DNA from: Dermatophagoides farinae
Taxonomy: Eukaryota > Arthropoda > Arachnida > Sarcoptiformes > Pyroglyphidae
Assembly: GCF_024713945.1 (NCBI RefSeq)
Contig: NC_134685.1
Coordinates: forward strand, 124,001-188,000
DNA: 64,000 nt
Direction of reading: 5' to 3'
Part shown: one piece after another, positions 33,461 to 45,477 of the stretch
How the letters are laid out: the number at the start of each line of letters is the position of its first letter
How positions within the stretch are numbered: position 1 is the stretch's first letter
The notes under the pieces: model-generated
Databases searched by the model: none
What the model saw: the letters and a program-made list of their open reading frames with translations, nothing else
Told to the model about the DNA's origin: nothing
Program-made: the position numbers and the translations under genes

Positions 33461-35302
33461 ATGTGTATTGAATTTGATCACTCCAACATTAACAACAACA
33501 ACAACAACATCGATGACAACAATGACAATGTACTTGAGCAGAATGAATGTCGACAACAACCACCACCATCGAAACCGAGACAGGAAGCCAAACAAATTGA
33601 CCAGAATCTAATTGCATTGAAATCGAAAAAACGATTGAAAACCACCATTGAAATGAATAATCATGATGAACGACAAGAATCGATGAATGAACAAGATTCG
33701 TTGATTCAATCATATAATGATGAATTAACCGTGATCAATACGAATCTAAATAAGAATAACAAGGAATCTTTTAAGAAAATCATTCATGTCGACAATGATA
33801 ATGATAATTACAGTGAACATAATTCTTGGACAAATTCCAATCAAATGATGATGGTTAATGAATATATTTCCATGAATCCAATCAATCACTCGAAAAATAA
33901 GGAACATAAAAGCAATAATAATAATATTATTATGAATGAAACGATAATTTCAGCGACAAAGGCGGCGGCTTCTACAACGAATAAAATGGTGAAATATCTG
34001 CATAGAAAACGACTTGAAGAACGAGGATATCGTATGACAAATAAAAAATTGGGTGAAGGAGGCTATGGTGCTGTCTACAAGATTTATGGCCGGGTTAACA
34101 ACACTACGACCAATGTCAACAAGAACATCGACACCGACATCAACGATAGTTCAACAATTGATCACCACCAACAACAACAAAGACCACAACCACTGGCCTG
34201 TAAGATAATGTTATTATCGAACCGGAAAGATAAATTAGCAGCACTAGAAAATTTTGCCTACGAAGTATTTGCCATGTATCGTGGCCGTCATCATCGTAAT
34301 ATTGTGCATCTTGAAGATCAATTTATCTATAGTCATGTTATCAATCATCGTCATCATAGTGGTGGTGGTGGTGGTGGTAGTCGTAGTAATAGCCGTATTG
34401 ATAATTCGTTACCATCATTATCATATAGTTACATCATTATGGAATATGCTCGTTGTGGTACATTGTGGGCAAAACTTAAAAAATATGGTCCATTTGATGC
34501 AACGATTACCGTTGGTTATTTTCGACAAATAACCGATGGTATAAGATATCTACATTCGATCGGTGTAGCACATCGTGATCTTAAATTGGGTAATATTCTG
34601 CTCACAACAACACTCAACAGTGGTGATCAAAATAATGGCAATAAATGTCAGGAAATTGTTAAATTAGCTGATTTTGGTCTTAGTCGATTGGTGAACTCGA
34701 AACAATCAGGTTTGCTTCGTTTCAATAAACCGGCCGGTACATTGGCATATATGTCACCACAGATATTGTCATGCTACATTCGTGCCAATACTGTGGCAGC
34801 AGCCACTAACAATCGTTATGTTGTTGATCGTCATCCAACCAAAAAACCATATCTACATCATTCATATGATCCATTCAAAGCTGATATCTGGGCATTGGGT
34901 GTTTGTTTATATTTATTGCTAAGTAAACAACATCCATTCGATAATCCACCACCAAATAAAGATGAACGGATTCAATTTGCTCGCAAAATGTTGGACAAAC
35001 AATTGAATCGTGAATGGCGTATGCCTGGTCTTGCAACAACAACAATCATTCAACAATCATCATATGTACCCGCTCATCGGCCATCTTTATCATCATCATC
35101 ATCGTCATCAACATCGACATCAACAACGGCTAAATCGGGTAAATCTCGATCGATGATGAACCAACCGCATCAACATAATACATTAGCATCATTATTGGAT
35201 CGAATGTTTGAACCAAGTAGCCATAAACGCGTGAATATTTATGAAATAAGTCAATTGATTGATTTACAGTCGTATGATGATGAAACAAAACCAGCAATGT
35301 GA
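33461..35302 (+). CDS. intronless TSSK-like serine/threonine kinase
   Basis: Single exon, 613 residues from the first ATG at 33461. The first 180 residues are Asn/Asp/Gln/Lys-rich and disordered. The kinase domain starts at 'LEERGYRMTNKKLGEGGYGAV' in part, a form seen in testis-specific serine kinases (LRKRGYLLGxxLGEGSYAKV). It keeps 'LACKIM' (ATP Lys), 'HRDLKLGNILL', 'ADFGLSR' and 'KADIWALGVCLYLLL'. The APE site reads 'MSPQIL', so the usual Glu is Gln. Low-complexity inserts lie after the glycine loop, before the hinge (a Gly run) and in the C-lobe (a Ser run). A short 'LDRMFEPSSHKRVNIYEI' end matches kinase subdomain XI. Lack of introns is unusual here, where most genes are spliced, and fits a retrocopy or the TSSK habit. 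AATAAA at 35356-35361. Confidence 0.85.
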   Translation: MCIEFDHSNINNNNNNIDDNNDNVLEQNECRQQPPPSKPRQEAKQIDQNLIALKSKKRLKTTIEMNNHDERQESMNEQDSLIQSYNDELTVINTNLNKNNKESFKKIIHVDNDNDNYSEHNSWTNSNQMMMVNEYISMNPINHSKNKEHKSNNNNIIMNETIISATKAAASTTNKMVKYLHRKRLEERGYRMTNKKLGEGGYGAVYKIYGRVNNTTTNVNKNIDTDINDSSTIDHHQQQQRPQPLACKIMLLSNRKDKLAALENFAYEVFAMYRGRHHRNIVHLEDQFIYSHVINHRHHSGGGGGGSRSNSRIDNSLPSLSYSYIIMEYARCGTLWAKLKKYGPFDATITVGYFRQITDGIRYLHSIGVAHRDLKLGNILLTTTLNSGDQNNGNKCQEIVKLADFGLSRLVNSKQSGLLRFNKPAGTLAYMSPQILSCYIRANTVAAATNNRYVVDRHPTKKPYLHHSYDPFKADIWALGVCLYLLLSKQHPFDNPPPNKDERIQFARKMLDKQLNREWRMPGLATTTIIQQSSYVPAHRPSLSSSSSSSTSTSTTAKSGKSRSMMNQPHQHNTLASLLDRMFEPSSHKRVNIYEISQLIDLQSYDDETKPAM

Positions 35303-35758
35303 ACATTTTAGTTTCAATTTACTCAATTTACTCGAAATTACTCGAAATTACTCGAAATAAAGAACTGATGATGACATTGAATTTTAAATTCAGTTTTCAA
35401 TCATTTAAAAATGAGTGCTGCCGTCTGTAAACAGAGAAAAGAACTATGATTCAGCTATTTTTCATCTTTTTTGAAGTCATTGAACAGTGTATTGATTAAT
35501 AATATATATAATTTTTTATTTTTATTATTTAAAACCGAAAAAATGGATTTTTCACTATAATTAAACAAGGTAGCAAAAGTTTTTTTTGGTCCAAGGTGTA
35601 GGGGTAAATATTAATAATAATAGCAAATGGATAGAAAAATGAATTTTACATATCAAATAATTTGAATTATAAAAAAAATCAACAATAAATAGCAATTGAT
35701 TTCCATCATTATAATTATTGATCAATTAGGTTTGTAAAAAGAGTTGAACCGTTAGTAG
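35303..35758. other. convergent 3' spacer with a short tandem repeat
   Basis: About three and a half copies of a 10-bp unit TTACTCGAAA lie at about 35327-35358, directly before the kinase poly(A) signal. A minus-strand AATAAA at 35526-35521 suits the Caskin-like gene. Confidence 0.7.
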
Positions 35759-38700
35759 TTAATCGATTGAATCAAGCTGCATTTTCAATGTGGCCAACAT
35801 CATTTCAATATGTTCCAAGGAATCGTCAATTTTTTGGCTATAATTATAAAATGAATTGGATGCAAATTATAATCAAATATCATTCATTAAAAATTCTTAC
35901 CTAGAATCCTGTTTCGTCAATGATTCCGATTCGACAACTCGTTGATTATTTATCATCGATAATGATGATGATGAAGGGCTTACTTTATCCGAACAAGGTG
36001 ATGTTGTTTTTGATGATGATGATGAAGACGACGATGAAGATGATGAATGGCCAAATGCTGGTGGTGGCATGTTATGTCTAATAGTGCCAATATTATCATT
36101 TGCAAAATACATTGATTCAGCTGATGAACTACTACTATTTGTCGTAATTATATTCGATAATGATGATTTGGAATTATTATTTTGATGACCATGATTGTTA
36201 GTAGAAGTTAATGGCAGTGTACGATTCGTATTTACATTCTGTATTCGTAACCCAGTTGTAGCTGCTGAATCATCCCGAAATTGACTTTCAGAAAAATTAT
36301 TAGTCATTGTTTTCACACAATTGGCAAAGAAATTATCATTTCGTACAGTAGCAGTAGTTGGTTTTGTTGAACAATTCAAATGTGATTGCTTTACTAATAA
36401 TACATCATCTTCATTATCATCATAATGATGATAATGACTATCCTGGCTAGATTGTGACCGTTGAAATTGATGATGTATTGGCGTTGAAGGCATCGAATTC
36501 GACTGCTGTTGTTGTTGTTCCGTGATTGAATTAAAACGTCGAGGCGGTGGTGGTGGTGGAGGTTTTTTCCTACAAAGTTGTTGTTTTTGATTAAATGTCG
36601 AATAAATATCTGAATTTGACATGTTCATTCGAGGTGATTGTTGTCGCTGATTATTCATTGCTGTCATTTCAATCATATTTGAAGCAGTGGGATCTGCCCG
36701 AGATTTCTGTCCTGAATTTGTCATCATCATCAACATTTTTGGTCGATTTAATGTATTTGATCCTTGTGTTTGTTGATCAACCATTACATCCTGGCATCCA
36801 ATATGATCACTATTTGGAAATGTTAAAATAGTTGTTGAAGGCCGTAAAGGTTCTGGAAAACAAATAGTCTGCCTATTATTATTATTATTCATCATTGGAT
36901 TGGAGGTGTTTATTGTTGTTACTGGATCACAGTTATTGGAATACTGATATGTCGACATTAATCGTTGCGGAAATGGTTGTGGCTGTTGAACTGTGCTATT
37001 CAATATAATGTTTGACATATTGGCATAGATAACCGGGGATCCATTATTATTGTTGGTGGTGGTGGTGGCAGTGGTCACAATCGATTCATTTGTCATTGTA
37101 TTTAGACTTTCTAATGATCGTCGTCGACATGATTGATTCATCATCATCATTGAATTATGATTCTGTACCAATGAATTATTTCGCATTAAATTTGGTTGTG
37201 GTTGTGGTTGCTGTTGCTGAAATGTATGCATTCGTTGTGATTTCGAATCCATAGCCATTATCATAGGGGCCATTGAATTAGTTCGTTTATCAATAATATG
37301 ACAATTATCCATTATTGGCCTATTATTCATCATCATCATCATTACACCATCATTATTGATTGGTGAAGCCATCGATCGAGGTGTATGATGATTGGCATAC
37401 ATTTTGATCATTACATCCTGATATGGTTGTTTCGATTCAACATTTGAATTTGTGTTTGGCACGAATGCTGTTGTTTGACCACTAGAAGAAGAAGCTAAAG
37501 TATCGATTGTCACTGGTTCATGATATGGCAATTTCGTACGTTGTGATTGATCATAAATTGGCTGCATTGATAACGATGGAGATGGCGGAAGTAAAGAATG
37601 TGACAATGAAGGTGATGGTGGTGGTGGTGGAAGCATTCTAAAATCATTACCATTTGAAGTTGGCCGACTACTGAACGAATCATACATATCATTCGATGAT
37701 GATTTGATTGATTTGGTTTTTTTGATTGCCAATAATATCTTTTTTTGATGTCCTGATGTGTCATCAAAAAGAAAATGAATGAATTTTATTTGTTCGAAAA
37801 TTTGTTTACAAGAAACGCACCTAATTTATTGATGCCAACATCCTCTAAATCTTCCCATGTTAATTGTAGAACACGATCAATTGTATCATAGCCTTGTTGA
37901 CATAAACCTTGATGATAACAATCGAGATTTAACAATTTGAGCCATTCATGTAATGAACTCTGTTTATTTATATTTGCCCGAAAAAAATGAAAAACACAAC
38001 AAATTGGAAAAAAAATAAAAAATACGACATTTGATTGACACTTACAGGTCGATAATCTGGTAGATTTTCGGGTACTTTAAGTTTCTGTATTTCACTAGTG
38101 AATAGGCTACGTGCTTGTGGATCAGTGATGCCGATGGCAATCAAGTCCTGAGGTGTCATTCGCGATATAGTTGCCATATCATAACAAGCATCCAGAAAAT
38201 TCTTTTCAAATTGTGACATTTGAATCTTTTGTAGCCAAATGTGAATCATTTCGGAATCAGCCACACCATGCAATAACATTTCGGCAATAGTTAATGGGCC
38301 AGCTTTGGCCAATAAACGATCCTTTTCGTTTTTCATATTAACATTCCCTACATTACAAAACGATGAAGATGATGATGATGATGATGATGGCGGTGGCTTC
38401 ATATTCAGAAAGACATTATTGGCCGTTGTGAATGAATCAATCTGGGATTGTGATGGGGAACTTGTTGTCGATGTAGATAAAGCCGATGATGAACTAGATG
38501 ATGATGCTGATGAACAAATCGATGACGAGGTTGATGATGAGGAAGAAGATATGGATGATGATTTTTGTTGTTGTAGCTGGGAATTAGCCTGTTGATGATG
38601 TTGTTGCAACGGATCAATACTGGATGTATTCGATCCTATTGATTCATAGCTTTGTATTGAAGCACGATTCTGATTCATTGATGATGAATGTTGTTGTCCA

Positions 38701-39635
38701 CTCTGTAAAGAGAAAAATCCATGTCATGTAATCAACATCAACATATTCATTGTCTTTTATAAGAACAAAAAATACCTTATTGGTAAATGTTGTTTCACTA
38801 CTACCACGACCACTATCAACACTAACCGAACTAAAACGATAATTATTATAGGCACGTGGATCATGCACATTCGGTACAATGGTTGGATGATGCATCGATG
38901 ATAATGATGATGATGTTAATGGTTGTTGTTCACAATGTTTACTATTACTACAGTAATAATTCTAATGTTATGAAGTTATTATCTATTTATTTACAAATAT
39001 TTTAAAATAACATCAAAATGATAACAACTTACATTTCCATCATAATAAAATTGAGGATCATTATTAATCACTGAGAAAAAATAAATTAGATTTAAAACAC
39101 CCAGCAATGATATAATTATATTTACATTGAACATGTTGTTGTTGTTGAATATTATTATTATCATAGATCATCAAAGGCTCGCCAACAACAATAGCACTAT
39201 CATCATTAATAAATTGATGATGATTATTTGTTATAATATCCGATGGTATAGCTGGTGGTGCAATATTTTTACCAATAACAATATTGCCCAATGTATTTTG
39301 ATGATGTTTGGCTATGGATGAATTTCGATTGACACCAATTACTATATAAATATGACAACGAGACGAAAGAAAAAAATGATTTACATTCGAAATTCAATGA
39401 CGTCGAATATATATTGCCACACATTGGTTACAACATACAACGAAAATGTTAACGACTTACTTGAAGCAGGTAAATTATTATTATGAGCAGAATCAAATTG
39501 TTGATTAAATATTGATGATGATTGCTGATGATGATGATGTGGATGTTTTTGATTTATCGAATTCAGTGATGAGGATGATGATGACGGTGATGGTGGTAAT
39601 GTAGAACTTTGTTGTTGATAATTTTTCATGATCAT
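35759..39635 (-). CDS. ckn: Caskin-like scaffold protein with tandem SAM domains, no ankyrin repeats
   Basis: Eight exons on the minus strand (39635-39461, 39341-39126, 39070-39033, 38961-38776, 38702-38046, 37959-37821, 37752-35901, 35837-35759) give 1113 residues. Caskins are synaptic adaptor proteins. SAM1 (about residues 295-360) includes 'IHIWLQKIQMSQFEKNFLDA' and 'DLIAIGITDPQAR'; SAM2 spans exons 5-7 with 'HEWLKLLNLDCYHQGL', 'LTWEDLEDVGINKLGHQKK'. The SAM2 signature is Caskin-like. Downstream is a long Pro/Gln/Asn/Ser-rich region with 'PPPPPP' tracts, then a 25-residue C-terminal helix 'QKIDDSLEHIEMMLATL' in the last exon. Vertebrate Caskins start with ankyrin repeats and SH3; none is visible here, and the region upstream is already the myosin gene. 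I recall fly Ckn also lacking them, which would make this normal for arthropods. An in-frame stop precedes the start. Confidence 0.8.
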
Positions 39636-40230
39636 TCACATGAAATTATAATTTATTTATATTTAATATGGAAATTTTGATTGAACAATTCAATTTTCAA
39701 CGATGACATTATAGATGCCATTTTATCATTAACGAGAAACAAAAACAAACAAACTGATGATTTGTTTCATGAAATTCAACAGAGCACCAACAACAAGAAA
39801 ACAATTTCATTTTATTTCAGTTCCTGTCCAGATGTTCAAAATGAAACATTTTGCCACACACAAACACGAACACAGTCAGATAAGGGCCAACGAACCCAAT
39901 TCAATGTATACCTCCTCTATATGTGTGTGTGTGTGTGTGTGTGGCAAATTGGACCCAATTTTTTTTAAAGATTGTAACAATTTCAATAAGTGCACCCACT
40001 AACAAACAGCAACAAATATACAATGAGCCCAATGGATCAAATAACGATGTTAAAACGATATTTACGCAAGATTCTAACTGCTCATGAGTAGCATAATCAT
40101 CGATTCTCCTCCCACAATTATAAAAAAAATACCACATTCTATTTCGACTATTCAATGTTCAGCTGAGTTTAAATAGAAATTTAAAATTACAGAGAATGAT
40201 AGAGATTTATTGTAATTTTTCACATTCACA
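39636..40230. other. spacer between the myosin and Caskin-like genes
   Basis: 595 bp with (GT)n at about 39920-39943. Both flanking genes are on the minus strand, so this holds the myosin 3' end and the Caskin-like promoter. No coding sequence supported; the terminal myosin exon has a clear stop at 40231-40233. Confidence 0.6.
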
Positions 40231-43200
40231 TTATATTCCAAATCCCAAATAATTTTGACGATGATTATGATGAGATTGGTGTGTAGTAATAGTATTAGAC
40301 ACATTAAATTCGGGTTGTTGTTCAACTAAATGTTGTGGAATGTCAAAACGAAGACCTTTGGAATATTCGACGGTAAAGCATCCACGTTTATATGGCGAAA
40401 ATCCAAGAACAATTACTTTTTGACCTTTTGAAATTTTCAAATGATTCATTGGATCTGAAGAGAAAATCGTTTCAATTAGTAATTAGGCAATCGAATTGTC
40501 CAATTGTCTTACCGATGAAATCCATACGAAGTGATCGAGTTTGTGGAAAAGAAAATTTCTGATTATCCATCACCGTATATAATCGACTTGATGGCACTGG
40601 TGGTGGTGTGTCCTGTAATAATTTTATATTCATATAAATCGAATGAAACGGGCATGTGTCATAAAACTTACCGGATCAATACCAAGCAATAGGCAAGTTT
40701 GTTTAATCAGATTAAAATCATACATATTCATCGATTTGACATGATTAGAACCCGTTAAGTTTAATGTTTGTGGTTCCGATGTTAATGATAGTGGCGGTGT
40801 ACTAAACGATATTGGTTGTGGTCTTGGTGGACGTGAAACTTTATGATTGGCTTGATGATGATGATCCAATGGTTTTTGATGACAACGACGTTGTTGTTGT
40901 TGTTGTTGCTGCTGCATTTGTACTTGTTTAATATATGGCCATTGTCGACGTAATCGATGACCGTGCCATAAAGCTTGAATGGTTGTAGCGGCTGCATTTC
41001 GACGACCATTACGTGCAATTTCCAATTGTTGTCGTGCAGATTCACTAAGGAATACATGTTTACGACCTAATGTCCATGATGTCAAAGCTGCTGTTGCACG
41101 ATTTGTATTGCTAGAATTCAAACGATGTATCTGATCAAAATGATCGAGTATCACACGACAATCATCGAGCATTGTATCCTCTTTTTGTCGTACATAACTG
41201 GAATGTACGAGCAAACGATAACGGCTAATGAATGCTTTGAAACGCATACGATGTGGTAGACCTTCGGCCATTAGATTCACAGTTTCAAGTACTTGTAGGG
41301 CACGAATTTGTCTCATAATGGTAAAACGATCAAAATGATCACATTGTTCACAGTCATTGATTTTGATACAACGAATAAAATGTGGTCGTGCATGAACCAA
41401 TATTCGTAGTAGATTATCTAAACGATTATGAAAATCCTGTGTAAATGTTGTTGTTGGTTCGATTGAATTCGTATCCGAATGCGGCGTCATCATTGATGGT
41501 GTATGAATGGGCGAAATTCGAAAATGAATACCAAGTGGTTGTGTACCACGATTCTTCAGACAACGAAGTTCAGCGCCAAATAAATGTGAAGCAAAACCAA
41601 ATGAACATTGTGATTTGTGAAATATGGCAACCACATCATCGGGTAATCGATCGGAATTTGATTCAATAAAATCACTTGTATCATAGATAACATTACCACA
41701 AAAATGTCGTATACCAAATGAACGTAATCGTAATGTTGGATCATTTTCATACAAATTTGTCATTTCCAAGTAACGGCTATTTGATCCATGTAATGATGAT
41801 TGTTTAGCAACAATCGATTCAGCAGTTCCATTATTGATTGATTCATAATCAATCAAACTAAACAGACCGGTTCGCTAAAGGTAGAAAAAAATGAGATTTC
41901 ATGGTGAAAAATTAAATCAATAAACTTACCAACGATGAAATCAGATCAATACATGGAACATTATCAACATAATCAATCTCTAGATCAGGTTTAATACCTT
42001 CATCACGACAGGATTCAATACTTGATTTGAATATATGAGTATTATAGAAATGTTGCATTGTTTCAGCACAAAGATTGATACATAATTGTTCCAGTCGACT
42101 TGGTCTAGCATCTTCGAATCCAAACATGTCCAATATACCGATAAATCCTTCCATCGATGAACATCGTATGGCATTTTGTAGAATGGCCATTGATTTATAG
42201 GATTTGCCACATGCTGATCCAATACTTGATGCTGCATGATGACTACTAGCCGTTTCTAGATGTTGCTGATGATGATGATTATTATTATGAGTAGAATCAT
42301 TCGATTCTGAACTTGCTGTACCACATGTTGATGTTAAACGCTTTGATGAATTTGCTCGTCGGATGATTGTGGCAACAGTTCGTGTGTAAAGAGCTTTTGC
42401 CAATGAATCTCTTGTCACATAAAAACTTTGAGCATTTCTTGTGCTGACAAGAATCTGGCCTTTATCTCGTGAACAATATGTTCGTTGTGCCAGCCCTTTG
42501 TGAAGCTGAGCGGTGGAAACACCCAAAAGTGATGCTACAGCATGTAGTTCTTTTTTATTGAATGAAAGACCATCGGTTTGTTGATCTACAATCATTTGAC
42601 CAACACCACCACCACCACCATTATCGAATTGAATATTACCAAGTAATAGAATGGCAGCCAGAACACGTGCTACATCCATGAATGGAATACCCAAAACCGA
42701 TAGGCAAGATTTCCATGCTTCAAAACGATTCACATGATTCTGAATTGATTGTGAATTCAATCCATTGTGATGGTTATGATGGTCACTATTATCATCATTG
42801 TTGAGATAACGAAAATCATCGACATTATAACCATCCAAATAGAGTTTAGTTTTTTCATTCAATGATAAACCAAGAAGCATTTGATAGAAAATATGATAAT
42901 TACGTTCTGCACCACCGTTTACAATCGTTTTAACCACACGGGATTGATCCAAAAAATAGCAATGAATTTTCGTACGATAAATAGCACCATCAGTAATTTG
43001 TACTTCGATAAAGTTTCCAATACGACTAGATTCCGTATTCTCTCCGGTACATGCTGAACCAAGACTACGTAATACGGTGAATGCAGCTGCTAGATGTTTA
43101 AATGCATCCGTTTCTGGTCCACCACCAACAAGATTAAATAGTTGACGCAAAATAGTCATCGATGCATATGTTTTACCCGATCCACTTATGCCACTAAGAA

Positions 43201-43602
43201 TAATCACCTGTGGATAGCCAGTTTCGGTTTGTTGTCGTACAGCTTCATGAACAATACGATATAAGGCATAACAATTATCATTACGATGTGCACTATCCAA
43301 TGTAAGTGGATTATTTAGCTCTCGATACGGATTCAATGCAATCAATACAGGTCCAATATTGGTCTGTGTGTAATAACAAGGAATTATATTTATCCAAATT
43401 AAAATTCAATCAATCGATACTTACAAAATATTCATTCGATAAGAATCGTGTATGCAGTGATCGAATTAATGAATCCTCAGTAATCGGTGCTTCTAAATGT
43501 ATTAGATCGTTGATATTATCCGTTGAAGATTGATGATAATGGTGATGATTATTGATGATTAATTTTCGATCACCTACATTCACATTCGATTTGTATGGCT
43601 GC

Positions 43603-43635
<33 letters not shown>

Positions 43636-43910
43636 TGCTGATATGGATTGTAATTATAATTGGATTTCGGCTTGTCTACATGTGGGGGCAAAAGAATGTC
43701 AAAGTCAGCCAATTTACAATTTACAAAATCTTACCTTGTTGATGAAGACATTCATTTTGCCAATATTTATTTAGCTTTTTTGTGTTGTTTTGAAATTGAA
43801 ATTCAATCGGTGAATTTTTGATTTAGTTTTAATCAAAAACAACTTACCTCGGCAAAATATCTATCCAAAATGAATACTTTGTTTACACCTAATGCTGCAG
43901 CCGTTGCCAT
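40231..43910 (-). CDS. dachs: unconventional myosin, probably class XX (Dachs)
   Basis: Seven exons on the minus strand (43910-43848, 43774-43735, 43675-43425, 43363-41930, 41874-40672, 40612-40513, 40454-40231) give 1104 residues. Motor landmarks: 'NIGPVLIALNPYRE', P-loop 'GISGSGKTYASM' (usual GESGAGKT), switch I 'NTESSRIGNF', switch II 'ILDMFGFED', and the relay/converter region up to 'RCIKINDCEQ' and 'LEAVNLMAEGLPHR'-type sequence (here LETVNLMAEG). One IQ motif follows: 'AAATTIQALWHGHRLRRQW'. After a Gln/His linker, a short beta-rich C-terminal segment has 'GQKVIVLGFSPYKRG'. A Gln run lies in exon 3. The motor style matches what I remember of arthropod Dachs, which acts in Fat/Dachsous growth and polarity signalling; the class call is inference, the myosin call is firm. 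Confidence 0.72.
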
Positions 43911-44407
43911 CCTGTTTTTTCTATTTATCAATCACAATACATCATTATTATCCACAATGGTCCAATTTATGAACGAAATTCGAATTTGATTTTTATCATT
44001 TGGCTATCACACACAGAAACAGAGAATTCTTGATGGTGTATGTGATGAGACTATTTATCCACAGTTTCCACTTGTGCATACAACAACACTGTTGTTACAA
44101 TCAATCAATCAATATATGCCTTCGAGGGCATTTCTTCTTCTTCGTGTTGTTGTTCGAACAGGCAATCTTGTTTGAACGTTCAACAGACGACTATAAAGTG
44201 TGTGGTGGATGATTTGCTTTTGAAAGTTTTTTTTTGAAAAAACCACTTGTTGAACTTTGGCCCTCGTGTACTGGCCATTATGGATAGTCCCGAGAAAAAA
44301 GTTGAAACATTTCAACGGATTGCATTTCAATTTTGCAATACACACGCACACACACACACACGCTGTTTGTTTTATTTTGAGGTTTCAATTGGAACAACAT
44401 CAATCTG
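43911..44407. promoter_or_regulatory. bidirectional myosin/CP110 spacer
   Basis: 497 bp between two divergent start codons. Should hold both promoters. Contains a CA run at about 44340-44362. No further feature seen. Confidence 0.6.
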
Positions 44408-45477
44408 ATGGAAAATCCATCAATTTATTATGACCATGATGATGATGACGTTCAAACGAATGATAATGAATCATTTTATTCAAGTGCATTGAATTCTCCC
44501 AATCTATCCATTCGATCATCATCACCATCATCATCATCATCGACGACTACAATCATAGAACAACAGAATAGTTTTTCTGCTGCTTCTGATGATGATGATT
44601 CATATGAATCATCGATATGGCATTCATTTAATAATAATCAAGATAATCTAGATGATAAAAATGATTCAATTGAAACATTGGTACCGAGTTTTCAAAAAAT
44701 ACAAACAAATTTTACCAGAGAAATTTCGCATAATCTATGAACAATTATTATTTCTTCAGAATGATTGTTTTTCACGAATGGAACACTATGAACAACAATT
44801 GAATGAATTATCTCGACAATTGTCCGATTATCGGATGGAATTTTCGGAAAAATATCAAACAATTATGACAATGTTTGAGCAATTATCCGATGCTATCATT
44901 GGCAATGTTCATCATCAACAATCATCATCATCATCACAGACAAATAAATCATCGGATATCAGAGCGATGGTATGTTTGTTGTAATAATATTCGAAATATT
45001 CTCATAATCTTCTCTTTGTGTAAACAGGTGTGTTTAGATGATGATGGTGATGATCGAATACAACATAAATTACGACGATTACCGGCCATTGTACGTGGTT
45101 ATCTTGTACGACGGTTATTGTCCACGGGAAAAATACGAAACTTACGTCGTACCATTCGTGATACATCGGCTATATTGGTTAATTTTAAAAAAAATTTACA
45201 AACCAACACTGATGATGGTCGATTAATTGTAACCGAACAGGATGTCCTCTTCCATCGACAATTATGTGCACAATTAGAGAAATCTTGCCATGAATTTTAT
45301 CGAATTTTTTTCCAGTTATCTATGGCTAAACGCATGGAATTGATTCGTAATGATCGTGAACATTCGCTCAATCGTTCAGATTCAATAACATCCCAGTATT
45401 CCACTTCTTTATCATCCTCATCATCATCATCATCATCATCATCAGTGTTTCAGAAAATTAACCGAAAAAAATTTTAA
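44408..45477 (+). CDS. CP110: compact CP110-like centriolar capping protein
   Basis: Best read as 44408-44680, 44721-44969 and 45028-45477 (323 residues). The C-terminal half matches CCP110: 'LPAIVRGYLVRRLLSTGKIR' then 'LRRTIRDTSAILVNF' against human 'ITAVIKGFLTRRLMQTDKLK', 'LRQTVKDTMEFIRSF', and 'LCAQLEKSCHEFYRIFF' then 'MELIRNDRE' against 'VLAQLRAALYGIHDIFF', 'MSILHHDRE'. CP110 caps the distal centriole and blocks ciliogenesis. A coiled coil lies at about residues 100-150. Human CP110 is about 990 residues and the fly protein several hundred, so this is much shorter. The first join removes only 40 bp (GTACCG...CAGAG) and is weak; without it the reading frame breaks at that point, so a tiny intron, an indel, or a separate first exon are all possible. 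The poly(A) signal overlaps the stop. Confidence 0.8.

Noticed and set aside
39636-40230. extra exons linking the myosin to the Caskin-like gene as a single gene
   Set aside because: The last myosin exon has a clear in-frame stop, the Caskin-like gene has its own ATG behind an in-frame stop, and no coding sequence lies between.
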